Assembly: GCA_030831725.1 (NCBI GenBank)
Contig: JAURKN010000039.1
Coordinates: 1 to 18,527, forward strand
Source: Ferruginibacter sp.
GTDB taxonomy: Bacteria > Bacteroidota > Bacteroidia > Chitinophagales > Chitinophagaceae
Length of the DNA: 18,527 nucleotides
Direction of reading: 5' to 3'
In this document: positions 8,056-15,952 of the stretch, one piece after another
How positions within the stretch are numbered: position 1 is the stretch's first letter
Layout of the letters: each line of letters opens with the position of its first letter
Position numbers and translations under genes: made by a program
The notes under the pieces: generated by a model
What the model was told of the DNA's origin: nothing
The model's input: the letters and a program-made list of their open reading frames with translations, nothing else
Databases searched by the model: none

Positions 8056-8506
8056 TAAAAAGGAGATCATTTGGAGTTGTAAACCGTTCTCCGAACTCAC
8101 CGCAGGAGAACTTTTTGACATTCTTCAACTCAGAAGCAAAGTATTTGTGGTGGAACAAAATTGCGCCTATCAGGATCCCGACCATAAAGACCTTGTATCC
8201 TGGCATCTCGTCGGCTACTGTAATCAAAAACCTGCCGCCTATTCGAGATTGGTTCCACCGGAAGTTTCCTACAGCGAAGTCAGCATCGGAAGGGTACTTA
8301 CGTCTGAAGACAAACGAAGAGAAGGACTAGGCATGAAGCTGATGGAGGAGTCCATACAACAAATCAAAATACTTTACGGAGAATGTTCCATCAGAATAAG
8401 CGCACAATGCTATCTGATTCCCTTCTATGAAAAATGGGGATTTGTTTCTGTAGGCGAACCTTATCTGGAAGACGGCATTCCACATCAGGAGATGCTCAGA
8501 AGCTGA
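8045..8506 (+). CDS. GNAT family N-acetyltransferase, ElaA-like
   Basis: A 153-aa GCN5-related acetyltransferase of the ElaA type, probably cytosolic, using acetyl-CoA on an unknown acceptor. The ElaA hallmark is present near the N-terminus: LFDILQLRSKVFVVEQNCAY (23-42) followed by QDPDHKD and WHLVGY. The acetyl-CoA binding loop is IGRVLTSEDKRREGLGMKLM (81-100), with the R-x-x-G-x-G-like segment RREGLG at 91-96. The C-terminal FYEKWGFVSVGEPYLEDGIPH resembles the ElaA end. The ATG at 8045 overlaps the last 11 bases of rarA in another frame, which suggests translational coupling. Its stop is a single base from the stop of the convergent uvrA. The physiological substrate is not known even for E. 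coli ElaA, as far as I am aware. Confidence 0.88.
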   Translation: MDTDKKEIIWSCKPFSELTAGELFDILQLRSKVFVVEQNCAYQDPDHKDLVSWHLVGYCNQKPAAYSRLVPPEVSYSEVSIGRVLTSEDKRREGLGMKLMEESIQQIKILYGECSIRISAQCYLIPFYEKWGFVSVGEPYLEDGIPHQEMLRS

Positions 8507-8507
8507 A

Positions 8508-11390
8508 TCAATTTTTCAATTCCTGTTTGAGATAAAATCCGGTATGGCTATTCTTTATCTTGATCAGTTGTTCCGGTTCTCCCTCAAACAAAATGTTACC
8601 ACCGCCTTTACCTCCTTCCGGACCAATGTCTATGATATGATCGGCAGCTTTGATCATGTCCATATTGTGCTCTATCACCAAAACCGTGTTACCTCTGTCA
8701 ACCAGTCGATTCAGCACGTCGAGCAAAAGATGGATATCTTGGAAATGTAGACCTGTAGTTGGTTCATCAAGAATATAAAACGTTTTACCCGTATCTCTTT
8801 TTCCCAACTCCGTAGCCAGCTTCACGCGTTGTGCTTCTCCACCACTCAGTGTAACCGCACTCTGACCAAGCGTGATATATCCCAAACCCACATCTTGTAA
8901 CACTTTGATCTTACGGTGTATGAATGGCACAGCTTGAAAAAACGCAACTGCTTCTTCCACAGTCATGTTCAACACATCACTGATTGATTTCCCCTTGTAT
9001 CTGATGTCTAGCGTCTCTCTGTTATATCGCTTCCCATTGCATCTTTCACAATGCACCTGCACATCCGGCAAGAAGTTCATTTCAATCACTTTCATTCCTC
9101 CGCCTTCACATGTTTCGCATCTACCTCCTTTCACATTGAACGAAAATCGGCCTGCATTATACCCTCTGATTTTTGCTTCCGGCACAGCAGCAAATAAAGT
9201 TCGAATTTCTGTAAAGAAACCGCAATAGGTAGCCGGATTGCTTCTTGGTGTTCTACCAATCGGACTTTGATCGATTTCTATCACTTTATCGATGTGTTCG
9301 AGTCCCTCGATTTTATCATATGGCAATGGCTCTGCCTTGGAACCAAAGCAATGTTTGTTGAGAATCGGATATAATGTATCGTTGACCAATGTCGACTTCC
9401 CACTTCCGCTCACACCGGTTACCAAAATCAACTTTCCCAAAGGAAAACGAACTTTCGCTTTTTGTAAATTATTACCACTGGCACCATGTAAAATCAGCGC
9501 TTCCCCATTTCCTTTTCTTCTTTCTTTGGGGATGGGGATTGATTTTTTCCCACTCAGATACAAAGCTGTGTCAGACCCAGATTTTAGCACCTCTTGCGGT
9601 GTGCCGGAGGCAACAATCTCTCCTCCATGCACGCCTGCTTTTGGGCCAATATCTACCAAATGGTCCGCGGCAAGCATGATGTCTTTATCGTGCTCAACGA
9701 CCAATACACTATTCCCGATATCCCGCAGTCGCTGTAACGAGGTTATGAGTCGTTGATTGTCTCGCTGATGTAAACCAATACTGGGCTCATCAAGCACATA
9801 AGTGATTCCTTGCAAAAGGGAGCCGATTTGTGTTGCCAATCGGATTCGCTGATACTCGCCACCACTTAATGATTTGGAAACTCTGTTGAGTGTCAGGTAA
9901 TTCAATCCAACTTCAAGCAAAAAATTCAAACGTTCACGAATCTGTTTTAGAATATCTCTGGCAATGAGGTTTTGTTTTGATGTGAGTTTCTTTTCGAGAT
10001 GCTCAAACCAATTCATCAACAGATCAAGATCCATATCTGCCAATTCGAAAATATTCTTTTCATTCACTTTATACCACAAGCTTTCTTTTTTCAACCGCTG
10101 TCCGCCACAACTTCCGCAGGGCTCCTCTTTCATAAATTTTAACACCCAATCTCTAACGGCTTCGGTTGTATTCATTCCATTGAACCATCGTTTAAGTAAA
10201 TTGACAGCACCTTCATATTCCTGGCTGTATATTCCGGTTTTGACTTCTTCATCTTCTTGCCATGCTGAAGAAAAATCAATGGACGGGTCGCATTCTTTTT
10301 TTCCAAACAAGAGCAAATTCATAGACTCCTGACTTAATGTACTAATCGGTTTGTCCAATGCAATCTTATGCTTCTTGGCCATTTGTTGTACTTGCTTGAA
10401 AGAATGAACCTCACGTTCCTCTCCAATAGGCACGATTCCTCCTGCATTCACCGATAATGAATCATCGGGTATCAGCAATCCCATATCGAATGTCGACATA
10501 ACGCCAAGTCCTTTACAGGTCGGGCATGCACCATAAGGCGAATTAAATGAGAATGTATTGGGAGACGGTTCCTCATAACTGATTCCCGTATCAATGCACA
10601 TAAGTTGTTTACTGAATTGAACAGGCTTGGAGTCGCTGTTCACCAACATGAAGAGTAGATCCTTTCCCATGGACAAAGCCTTCTGAACACTTTGACTGAC
10701 CCTCAATCTCATTTCCTCATTCACCGGCAAACGATCTACGACCACTTCAATCTCATGTATTTTATAGCGATCCACTTGCATCCTTGGTACAAGGTCTAGA
10801 ATTTCTCCATCCACACGAACCTTAAGAAATCCTTTTTTTCTGATATCCTCAAACAATTCCCGATAATGACCTTTTCTTCCTCTGACCAAAGGAGCGAGCA
10901 AGGTTATTTTTTTCCCGGCATATTGCGTCATGATCGATTGAACAATTTCCTCCTCGCTGAATTTGGTCATCTTTTTCCCGGTATTATAACTGTATGCCTC
11001 TCCGATTCTGGCATAAAGCAACCTCAAGAAATCATAGATTTCAGTTATGGTGCCTACTGTACTTCTGGGATTTTTATTCGTTGTTTTTTGTTCGATGGAA
11101 ATTACGGGAGACAGTCCGGTGATCTTATCAACATCAGGCCTTTCCATATCACCGACAAACTGGCGGGCATATGCGGAAAAACTTTCCATGTATCTTCTTT
11201 GACCTTCGTTATAAATGGTATCAAACGCAAGTGAGGATTTACCGCTTCCACTGACGCCTGTAAAAACGACCAATTTGTTTTTGGGAATACTGATGTCGAT
11301 ATTTTTCAAATTGTGTTCTCGGGCACCCACAACTACAATCTGCTCGCTTCTTTCGATGCTGTCTTTGATAACCGTTTTTTTCTTAGCCAT
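8508..11390 (-). CDS. uvrA: Excinuclease ABC subunit A
   Basis: DNA-damage-recognition ATPase of nucleotide excision repair; dimeric UvrA loads UvrB at lesions. Length is 960 aa, normal for UvrA. Two ABC modules are visible. The first has Walker A GVSGSGKS (45-52) and signature LSGGEYQRIRLATQIG. The second has Walker A GVSGSGKS near 660 and signature LSGGEAQRVKLATELG. Zinc-binding cysteines occur as CPTC and CGSC in the first half and as CETC...CERC in the second. The frame stays open to an ATG at 11492, but that extension would cross the terminator and promoter at 11408-11467. The ATG at 11390 (MAKKKTVIKD) is therefore chosen. It is single-gene by position, with the neighbouring upstream transcript terminated before its promoter. 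Confidence 0.97.
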   Translation of the reverse strand: MAKKKTVIKDSIERSEQIVVVGAREHNLKNIDISIPKNKLVVFTGVSGSGKSSLAFDTIYNEGQRRYMESFSAYARQFVGDMERPDVDKITGLSPVISIEQKTTNKNPRSTVGTITEIYDFLRLLYARIGEAYSYNTGKKMTKFSEEEIVQSIMTQYAGKKITLLAPLVRGRKGHYRELFEDIRKKGFLKVRVDGEILDLVPRMQVDRYKIHEIEVVVDRLPVNEEMRLRVSQSVQKALSMGKDLLFMLVNSDSKPVQFSKQLMCIDTGISYEEPSPNTFSFNSPYGACPTCKGLGVMSTFDMGLLIPDDSLSVNAGGIVPIGEEREVHSFKQVQQMAKKHKIALDKPISTLSQESMNLLLFGKKECDPSIDFSSAWQEDEEVKTGIYSQEYEGAVNLLKRWFNGMNTTEAVRDWVLKFMKEEPCGSCGGQRLKKESLWYKVNEKNIFELADMDLDLLMNWFEHLEKKLTSKQNLIARDILKQIRERLNFLLEVGLNYLTLNRVSKSLSGGEYQRIRLATQIGSLLQGITYVLDEPSIGLHQRDNQRLITSLQRLRDIGNSVLVVEHDKDIMLAADHLVDIGPKAGVHGGEIVASGTPQEVLKSGSDTALYLSGKKSIPIPKERRKGNGEALILHGASGNNLQKAKVRFPLGKLILVTGVSGSGKSTLVNDTLYPILNKHCFGSKAEPLPYDKIEGLEHIDKVIEIDQSPIGRTPRSNPATYCGFFTEIRTLFAAVPEAKIRGYNAGRFSFNVKGGRCETCEGGGMKVIEMNFLPDVQVHCERCNGKRYNRETLDIRYKGKSISDVLNMTVEEAVAFFQAVPFIHRKIKVLQDVGLGYITLGQSAVTLSGGEAQRVKLATELGKRDTGKTFYILDEPTTGLHFQDIHLLLDVLNRLVDRGNTVLVIEHNMDMIKAADHIIDIGPEGGKGGGNILFEGEPEQLIKIKNSHTGFYLKQELKN

Positions 11391-11407
11391 ATGCCTGATT
11401 TCGAGTA

Positions 11408-11437
11408 CAAATTTACGCTTACTCTCCGAGGGGACAA
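11408..11437 (-). promoter_or_regulatory. uvrA promoter, TTG-N19-TAAATTTG
   Basis: On the minus strand TTG (11437-11435) is followed 19 bases later by TAAATTTG (11415-11408). This fits the Bacteroidota pattern of a -33 TTG, about 17-23 bases, then TAnnTTTG. The box ends 17 bases before the uvrA ATG at 11390, so the leader is short. This is one of the two best-formed promoters in the window and supports the chosen uvrA start. Confidence 0.7.
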
Positions 11438-11440
11438 GAT

Positions 11441-11467
11441 AAAAAAGCCCGCTCGTTTTGAGCGGGC
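11441..11467 (-). terminator. Rho-independent terminator of the DUF4476 gene upstream of uvrA
   Basis: Perfect 8-base GC-rich stem GCCCGCTC / GAGCGGGC (11447-11454 with 11460-11467) and a 5-base loop. On the minus strand it is followed by six T (11446-11441). It lies 21 bases past the stop of the DUF4476 gene and just before the uvrA -33 box, so it insulates uvrA from upstream transcription. Confidence 0.9.
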
Positions 11468-11488
11468 CTTTAAGTCGAATATGATTTA

Positions 11489-12424
11489 TCAATTCCCTTG
11501 GATGAAGGAATTCAACTCTTCTTTGCTTGTAGAGAAAGAAAATACGTTATTGATTTTGAAATAATTTCTTGGATCGGTTGCATATGGATAAGCGAACTTG
11601 GCAAAAGCCAATTTGTTTTCTTCAAAACTGAAGAGTCTGCAGATTTGCATGATTTGATCTGTGGAAAGGCAATTCGAAGTAACGATGCTCTTTGCTGTTG
11701 AGAGTTTTGTATCGTCAAACGCCCCTTCATCGATGGTATTTTTTGCATCATTGAAATTGGCTGCGCTCATAGCCCAATTTCCTGAACATCCTCTAGTTTG
11801 TTGAGTTGTTTGCTGTCTTGGGATACCACCACCTGACTGGTGATGTGTGGTGGTTGTGGTTGTGTGGGTAGTCGTTCCAAAATCAGCATCGGGATCTTGG
11901 ATGGAAACACTCATGTTCAACCCTCCAACGTTAACACTGGCACCAACGGTATTGGATTGAGTGGTTGTAGTTGTTGTTCTGGTTACTCCAACTCCTTGTG
12001 TGGTTACTACTGCTGGTCCAAAAGGTTGTCCGAACCTGTGTACATAAACACCGGAAGGTGCGATGAAATTTTCTTGAACCGGTATCATACTGAAATAGTT
12101 CATTTTGGGCTTATTCTGCTTGTCTTTCCTGATTTTGTAAGTTACATCCATGAACTTTCCGTCGGCATCGGTAATCATGAGACTGTTCTTTGAAATAGGC
12201 GCCAAGGCTTTATCTTCGAAAATAACTTTCGCATTGTAGTATGGCTGGGGCAATTCTTCAATTCTTACATTGGTCTGCGGAGTTTCATTTTGCTTTTCTC
12301 CATTCAATATGAGGGTGAATTTATCACCGTCCTCAGAGAAGATGTTCAACGTTCCACCTTGTTGAAATTGTGCGAACCCTATGATGGGAGCGAAAAATAA
12401 AATGGCTAATAAAATTCGTTTCAT
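11489..12424 (-). CDS. Secreted DUF4476 domain protein with Thr-rich linker
   Basis: Exported protein of 311 aa with unknown function. Residues 1-19 form a Sec signal (MKRILLAILFFAPIIGFAQ). Residues about 23-115 form a small domain (GGTLNIFSEDGDKFTLILNG ... MNYFSMIPV) that closely parallels the next gene upstream. Residues about 145-212 are low complexity and Thr-rich, with runs such as TRTTTTTTQ and THTTTTTTHH. The C-terminal DUF4476 domain (about 213-309) shows NWAMSAANFNDA, LSTDQIMQICRLFSFEENKL and AKFAYPYATDPRNYF. C213 and C252 flank its first half and match a Cys pair in the paralogue. The frame extends to 12466, but the ATG at 12424 is chosen because it begins the signal peptide and lies downstream of a TATATTTG box. 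A strong terminator follows. No membrane anchor or T9SS signal is seen, so the periplasm is likely. Confidence 0.88.
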   Translation of the reverse strand: MKRILLAILFFAPIIGFAQFQQGGTLNIFSEDGDKFTLILNGEKQNETPQTNVRIEELPQPYYNAKVIFEDKALAPISKNSLMITDADGKFMDVTYKIRKDKQNKPKMNYFSMIPVQENFIAPSGVYVHRFGQPFGPAVVTTQGVGVTRTTTTTTQSNTVGASVNVGGLNMSVSIQDPDADFGTTTHTTTTTTHHQSGGGIPRQQTTQQTRGCSGNWAMSAANFNDAKNTIDEGAFDDTKLSTAKSIVTSNCLSTDQIMQICRLFSFEENKLAFAKFAYPYATDPRNYFKINNVFSFSTSKEELNSFIQGN

Positions 12425-12445
12425 ATATGTCTGATATTTGTATGG

Positions 12446-12453
12446 CAAATATA
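12446..12453 (-). promoter_or_regulatory. -7 promoter box (TATATTTG) for the shorter DUF4476 gene
   Basis: On the minus strand TATATTTG matches TAnnTTTG and ends 21 bases before the ATG at 12424. A CTTG lies 15 bases upstream (12472-12469), a little closer than the usual spacing. It lies in the 85-bp gap between the two DUF4476 genes, so the downstream paralogue probably has its own promoter. Confidence 0.5.
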
Positions 12454-12509
12454 GAAAAACAATCACTACAAGTGATAGTCAATGCTATTTTTTGATTTTT
12501 TTAAGAAAA

Positions 12510-13853
12510 TCAATGGGTGATGAAATAGTAAAATTGTTTTCTCTGTTTTTCCTCTTTGAGAAGCACACCAAGTTTTGAATAATTAACGATATCAATAGTG
12601 TATTTGTATGCGAATTTGAACCATTCAAAACGGAGTTCATCCTGTTCAATTTTTGAACCGATTTCAAAAATCTGGTCGGTTATGAGACAGTTTTTCAATG
12701 CTAGCTCCTTTGCCTTTTTAATTTTTTCAATATCGGTTGATTGTATGGAGATACTATCAAGCATTCTATCGAAATTGGCTTTGTGCATTGGCCATCCATG
12801 ATCGCATGCCCAATCAGCGGGTTCGACCAGAACCAAATCTTTAAGTGGCTTCTGTTCTTCAGGAATTTCCGTCTCCATAGCCTTCTGCTTACCCTTATTC
12901 TTTACCAAATCCACTTTTTCTTTTTTCTGAGCAGGAACGACTTTTGTATTCTTGGTGGCCATCATACCACTGTCCTTTTGAGGTTTTGCCGTTTTGGTTT
13001 TTACAGGCGTTGCCAAAGAATCTGATTTGGTTTCGTTCGTCGTTTTTGTTTTTTTCAAAACCGCTAAAGATGAGTCTTTTGTGATGGTTTTCTTTTTTTC
13101 ATCTGCTTTTACTGACTTTACCGCTGAACTATCCTTTTTAGGGGATGTTTTTACCAAAGAAACGTTTTGAGATAAAGTATCCTTTTTTGTTTTTGTTGCC
13201 TTTGGTTTGGCAATAGGTTTATCCGTTTTAAGACTGTCAGAAGCCTTATCAATTTGATTGTTCTGAACGTACCCAGAACTATCTTTTTCCGTTTTTACCG
13301 TTTTTGCCTTTTTTGTTTTGTTTATTTTCGGCTCTTCCGCTTTTTTGTTAGAAGCTGAATCTGATTTCTCTGCAACTATATTCTCTGAAATCTCCTCCGC
13401 TTTCTTCTCTTTTTTAACCTTGATTTTGGGTTTGATTTCGGCTATGCTTTTTTCCATTTTTCCCGACAAGTCAAAGCGAGCATTGTCATCAACGATTACA
13501 GGTTGATATTTATAGGGCTTCATGGAAAGAAACTTGAATTTCAGTTTTTTATTAACCGTCGACAGTTTGTAATCAAATGCCTTGAACTCTTTTTCCTTGT
13601 TACAAACATAAAATTTCTCACGTTCGAACGTCATCGATTCATCTGAAGCGGAAATAATTTTTACGGAGTATTGAAGATTCGGAAGTTTTGTAACCAAGAC
13701 TTCTGATAAAGGCTGCTGGTTGATTCTCTTTCCGTCCAATTCCAAATAGAAAGTGGTATTATCGGCGCTTTTGATATGAATCGAGCCGTAAGGTTTGCGT
13801 TGCGCCAATGCAAACAATGGAAGCATTAACAGGATGCAGATGATTTTTTTCAT
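12510..13853 (-). CDS. Secreted DUF4476-like protein with long Lys/Ser/Thr-rich linker
   Basis: Exported protein of 447 aa, function unknown. Residues 1-18 form a Sec signal (MKKIICILLMLPLFALAQ). Residues 21-115 form an N-terminal domain homologous by eye to that of the adjacent DUF4476 gene (YGSIHIKSADNTTFYLELDG versus GGTLNIFSEDGDKFTLILNG, and FKFLSMKP versus MNYFSMIP). Residues about 140-335 are a very Lys-rich, probably disordered linker in which a KDSS/SDSL-like motif recurs every 15-19 residues in most cases. Residues 344-447 are a divergent DUF4476 domain (GWPMHKANFDRML, LITDQIFEIGSKI, WFKFAYKYTIDIVNY). C350 and C389 are 39 residues apart, exactly as in the paralogue. It lies 76 bp downstream of the type B surface-protein gene on the same strand, with no clear promoter between, so cotranscription is possible. 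Confidence 0.85.
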   Translation of the reverse strand: MKKIICILLMLPLFALAQRKPYGSIHIKSADNTTFYLELDGKRINQQPLSEVLVTKLPNLQYSVKIISASDESMTFEREKFYVCNKEKEFKAFDYKLSTVNKKLKFKFLSMKPYKYQPVIVDDNARFDLSGKMEKSIAEIKPKIKVKKEKKAEEISENIVAEKSDSASNKKAEEPKINKTKKAKTVKTEKDSSGYVQNNQIDKASDSLKTDKPIAKPKATKTKKDTLSQNVSLVKTSPKKDSSAVKSVKADEKKKTITKDSSLAVLKKTKTTNETKSDSLATPVKTKTAKPQKDSGMMATKNTKVVPAQKKEKVDLVKNKGKQKAMETEIPEEQKPLKDLVLVEPADWACDHGWPMHKANFDRMLDSISIQSTDIEKIKKAKELALKNCLITDQIFEIGSKIEQDELRFEWFKFAYKYTIDIVNYSKLGVLLKEEKQRKQFYYFITH

Positions 13854-13929
13854 GCGATATAGATTGATCCCATGAGGAAAATGGAATTTTCAATGGGTTA
13901 TGATGAAATAAAGTTAAACTTTTTTCATA

Positions 13930-15819
13930 TCATCTGAGCAGAATGACGGTGCCCTTTCTTTGAATCAGTCGTGATTGTTTATCAAGATATTGAGCTATCC
14001 AAACATAGACCCCACTATCTGCAGCTTTACCATTTTGTTTTCCATCCCATTTTTTGGAAGGCTGATTGGTGGAAAAAACAGGTTGCCCGTATCTATTATA
14101 AACACGAAGAGAATACGATGATATCAAAAGAGTCGACCCTAGTGCGCCAAATGTCTCATTTCGCCCATTTCCATCCGGAGTGAATGCGGCAGGAAAATTG
14201 ATTTCAGAACAATCATCGCTTATGGTGATGCTGTCTCTCCCCTTACAACCGGCGGCGTTTTCCACTTCAACGAAATATGATCCTGCCTGTGTGACTGTCA
14301 AGGTTGAGCCCGTAGACAAATCCTGCCAAACATAACTCAAAAAAGCGCCGGGACTCAATATCAAATTGGCACCGTTACATATTACCGTATCCCTACCCAA
14401 CCTTGGATTCGCAGGGACAACCTGATTGGCTACCGAAAATGGCCCAGCGTTCAGAATACAATTCTTGGCATCCCTTATTTCGAGAGTGTATGTGCCCGGC
14501 GAAAGCGAAACTAAATTTTGATTTGATGATCCGTTGCTCCAGCTATATCTATATGGTGGTGTTCCACCTGATATTGTTTGTATGTCAATCGAACCATTGT
14601 TCTTTTGACAAGTCGCATTATTGATGTCTGATGTGATGTTGATCGGTTGAGGCTTGATGATGGTTATCGTGTCATATCCTGGGCAGACATTTGCACCTGT
14701 CACCTCAACATAATGGGTCCCTTCGGTTATGTTGTTGAAAAGGGATGATATTTGAGGAGTTGAACCATCTAAGGAATATGAGTATGCGGATGTACTATCG
14801 TTTACGAGTATGCGAATCGAAGCCAGGTTGTCATACCAGCAAGATATACTGTCTGTTATGACGGCTTCTACATCGAGCAGAATGACTTCTTTGGTTCTGA
14901 CGGATGTGCTGTTGTTTGTAAATGTAACAGTTTCAGTTACCGTATATCTGCCCGGAGCTGAAAAACGATGTACTGGACTCTGAAGCGTGGATTGATTGGA
15001 GGTACCTGAAGCGGGATCACCAAAATCCCAACTGACTGAACGCTGACACAAAAGCGGATTCGAATTGAAAATCACATTAAGAGGCCCAGAACAAATGGTT
15101 GTAAAATCTGCAACAGGAGCAACCGCCTCACGAATGGAAAACAAGTCCATCGCGAATCCTTCAAAATCATTGCAGATATTTCCCGCTCCGAAAACAAGTC
15201 GGAATGCGACACTGGGTTGACCAGCAAGGCTGGTTAAACTATGTTTTGCATTTACCCATGTTACACTACCAGCACTGCTCAAACAAGAACCTGTTCCATT
15301 GGTAATACTTCCAGACCATCCGGCTCTGTTTCCTAAAAAACGAACCTGTGTATTGTTGTACCAATTTACCCCCTGACACTGAGCTTCTGAATTGCTGCTT
15401 CCCAACAAAGTCCATGATATACCCTGGTTCAGCGAATACTCAACGTGAACGCCATCGTACAATCGTTCCGTTTCCCAAAATACCGACATTGACAGTTCGG
15501 GACTGACCAAATTGGTCAAATTGAAACAGGGACTCGTCAGATAACTTGTTCCCTGGTTGTAGCGGGCTCCTGAAAGCCCACCGACTATCCAGCATTTTTG
15601 TCCGTCGGCTGCCGCAGTGATTACCTGTTTTGTACCGGGTACAATGGAACCCCACTCCCAATAACCGGCATTATTGGAGAAGAATCCACCATCATCGGTC
15701 TCGAAAGATTGCACATAAGGAAAACTGCTGATCGTACTCGTACATTGAGCAGTCAGATGTTGTTTCACATTCAAGAACAACAGCAATAAGATTGATATTC
15801 TTTTCAGTCTATTCAACAT
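13930..15819 (-). CDS. T9SS type B surface protein with PKD and SprB-like domains
   Basis: Large exported protein (629 aa), probably surface-attached or released. Residues 1-25 are a Sec signal (hydrophobic LLLLFLNV, ending LTAQ). About 30-231 look like a MAM/jelly-roll-type beta domain (VQSFETDDGGFF, SYLTSPCFNLTN). About 236-318 are a PKD domain (VSWDFGDP, APGRYTVTETVTF). About 319-390 and 391-465 are SprB-like repeats (the second has GGTPPYRYSWSNGS and LSPGTYTLEIRD), and 473-535 an Ig-like segment (GSYFVEVENAAGC). Residues 540-629 are the gliding-motility-associated C-terminal domain (FPAAFTPDGNGRNETF, VYNRYGQPVF, WDGKQNGK), the type B T9SS signal. The frame continues to 15846, but the TACCTTTG box at 15840-15833 lies downstream of that codon, so the ATG at 15819, which starts the signal peptide, is chosen. 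The role, perhaps adhesion, is inferred from domains. Confidence 0.9.
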   Translation of the reverse strand: MLNRLKRISILLLLFLNVKQHLTAQCTSTISSFPYVQSFETDDGGFFSNNAGYWEWGSIVPGTKQVITAAADGQKCWIVGGLSGARYNQGTSYLTSPCFNLTNLVSPELSMSVFWETERLYDGVHVEYSLNQGISWTLLGSSNSEAQCQGVNWYNNTQVRFLGNRAGWSGSITNGTGSCLSSAGSVTWVNAKHSLTSLAGQPSVAFRLVFGAGNICNDFEGFAMDLFSIREAVAPVADFTTICSGPLNVIFNSNPLLCQRSVSWDFGDPASGTSNQSTLQSPVHRFSAPGRYTVTETVTFTNNSTSVRTKEVILLDVEAVITDSISCWYDNLASIRILVNDSTSAYSYSLDGSTPQISSLFNNITEGTHYVEVTGANVCPGYDTITIIKPQPINITSDINNATCQKNNGSIDIQTISGGTPPYRYSWSNGSSNQNLVSLSPGTYTLEIRDAKNCILNAGPFSVANQVVPANPRLGRDTVICNGANLILSPGAFLSYVWQDLSTGSTLTVTQAGSYFVEVENAAGCKGRDSITISDDCSEINFPAAFTPDGNGRNETFGALGSTLLISSYSLRVYNRYGQPVFSTNQPSKKWDGKQNGKAADSGVYVWIAQYLDKQSRLIQRKGTVILLR

Positions 15820-15832
15820 GAGGTTCAATCCA

Positions 15833-15840
15833 CAAAGGTA
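15833..15840 (-). promoter_or_regulatory. -7 promoter box (TACCTTTG) for the T9SS type B gene
   Basis: On the minus strand TACCTTTG (15840-15833) matches TAnnTTTG and ends 13 bases before the ATG at 15819. No well-spaced -33 TTG is seen. It lies within the 133-bp divergent gap (15820-15952) that also holds the promoter of the M1 peptidase gene. Confidence 0.55.
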
Positions 15841-15927
15841 CCACATGATGTCAAAATAAGTTCTATCAAAAACTGTTTAATTTTTTGATACTTTATGAAA
15901 GTGGTTTACTGTAAAATGACTAGGGCA

Positions 15928-15935
15928 TATCTTTG
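15928..15935 (+). promoter_or_regulatory. -7 promoter box (TATCTTTG) for the M1 peptidase gene
   Basis: TATCTTTG followed by C matches the Bacteroidota -7 element, as for sucD and aspS. It ends 17 bases before the ATG at 15953, giving a very short leader. A weak TTTA (15905-15908) lies 19 bases upstream as a possible -33 element. The divergent -7 box for the type B gene is 87 bases away. Confidence 0.6.
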
Positions 15936-15952
15936 CGACACGAAACTACAGC

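Noticed and set aside
11391..11492. A longer uvrA start at 11492 on the minus strand
   Set aside because: The extra 34 codons cover the neighbouring terminator and the uvrA promoter; the ATG at 11390 gives a normal UvrA N-terminus.
12425..12466. A longer start for the shorter DUF4476 gene at 12466
   Set aside because: It would lie upstream of the TATATTTG box and bury the Sec signal 14 residues from the N-terminus.
12484..12509. An AT-rich stretch after the longer DUF4476 gene that could fold weakly
   Set aside because: No stable stem with a following T-run on the minus strand; not supported as a terminator.
13905..13930. A small AT-rich palindrome (AAAGTT A AACTTT) with a T-run between the type B gene and the longer DUF4476 gene
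   Set aside because: The stem is only 4-5 A/T-rich pairs once a loop is allowed, too weak to call a terminator.
15820..15846. A longer start for the T9SS type B protein at 15846
   Set aside because: It would place the start upstream of the TACCTTTG box and put nine non-signal residues before the basic region of the signal peptide.
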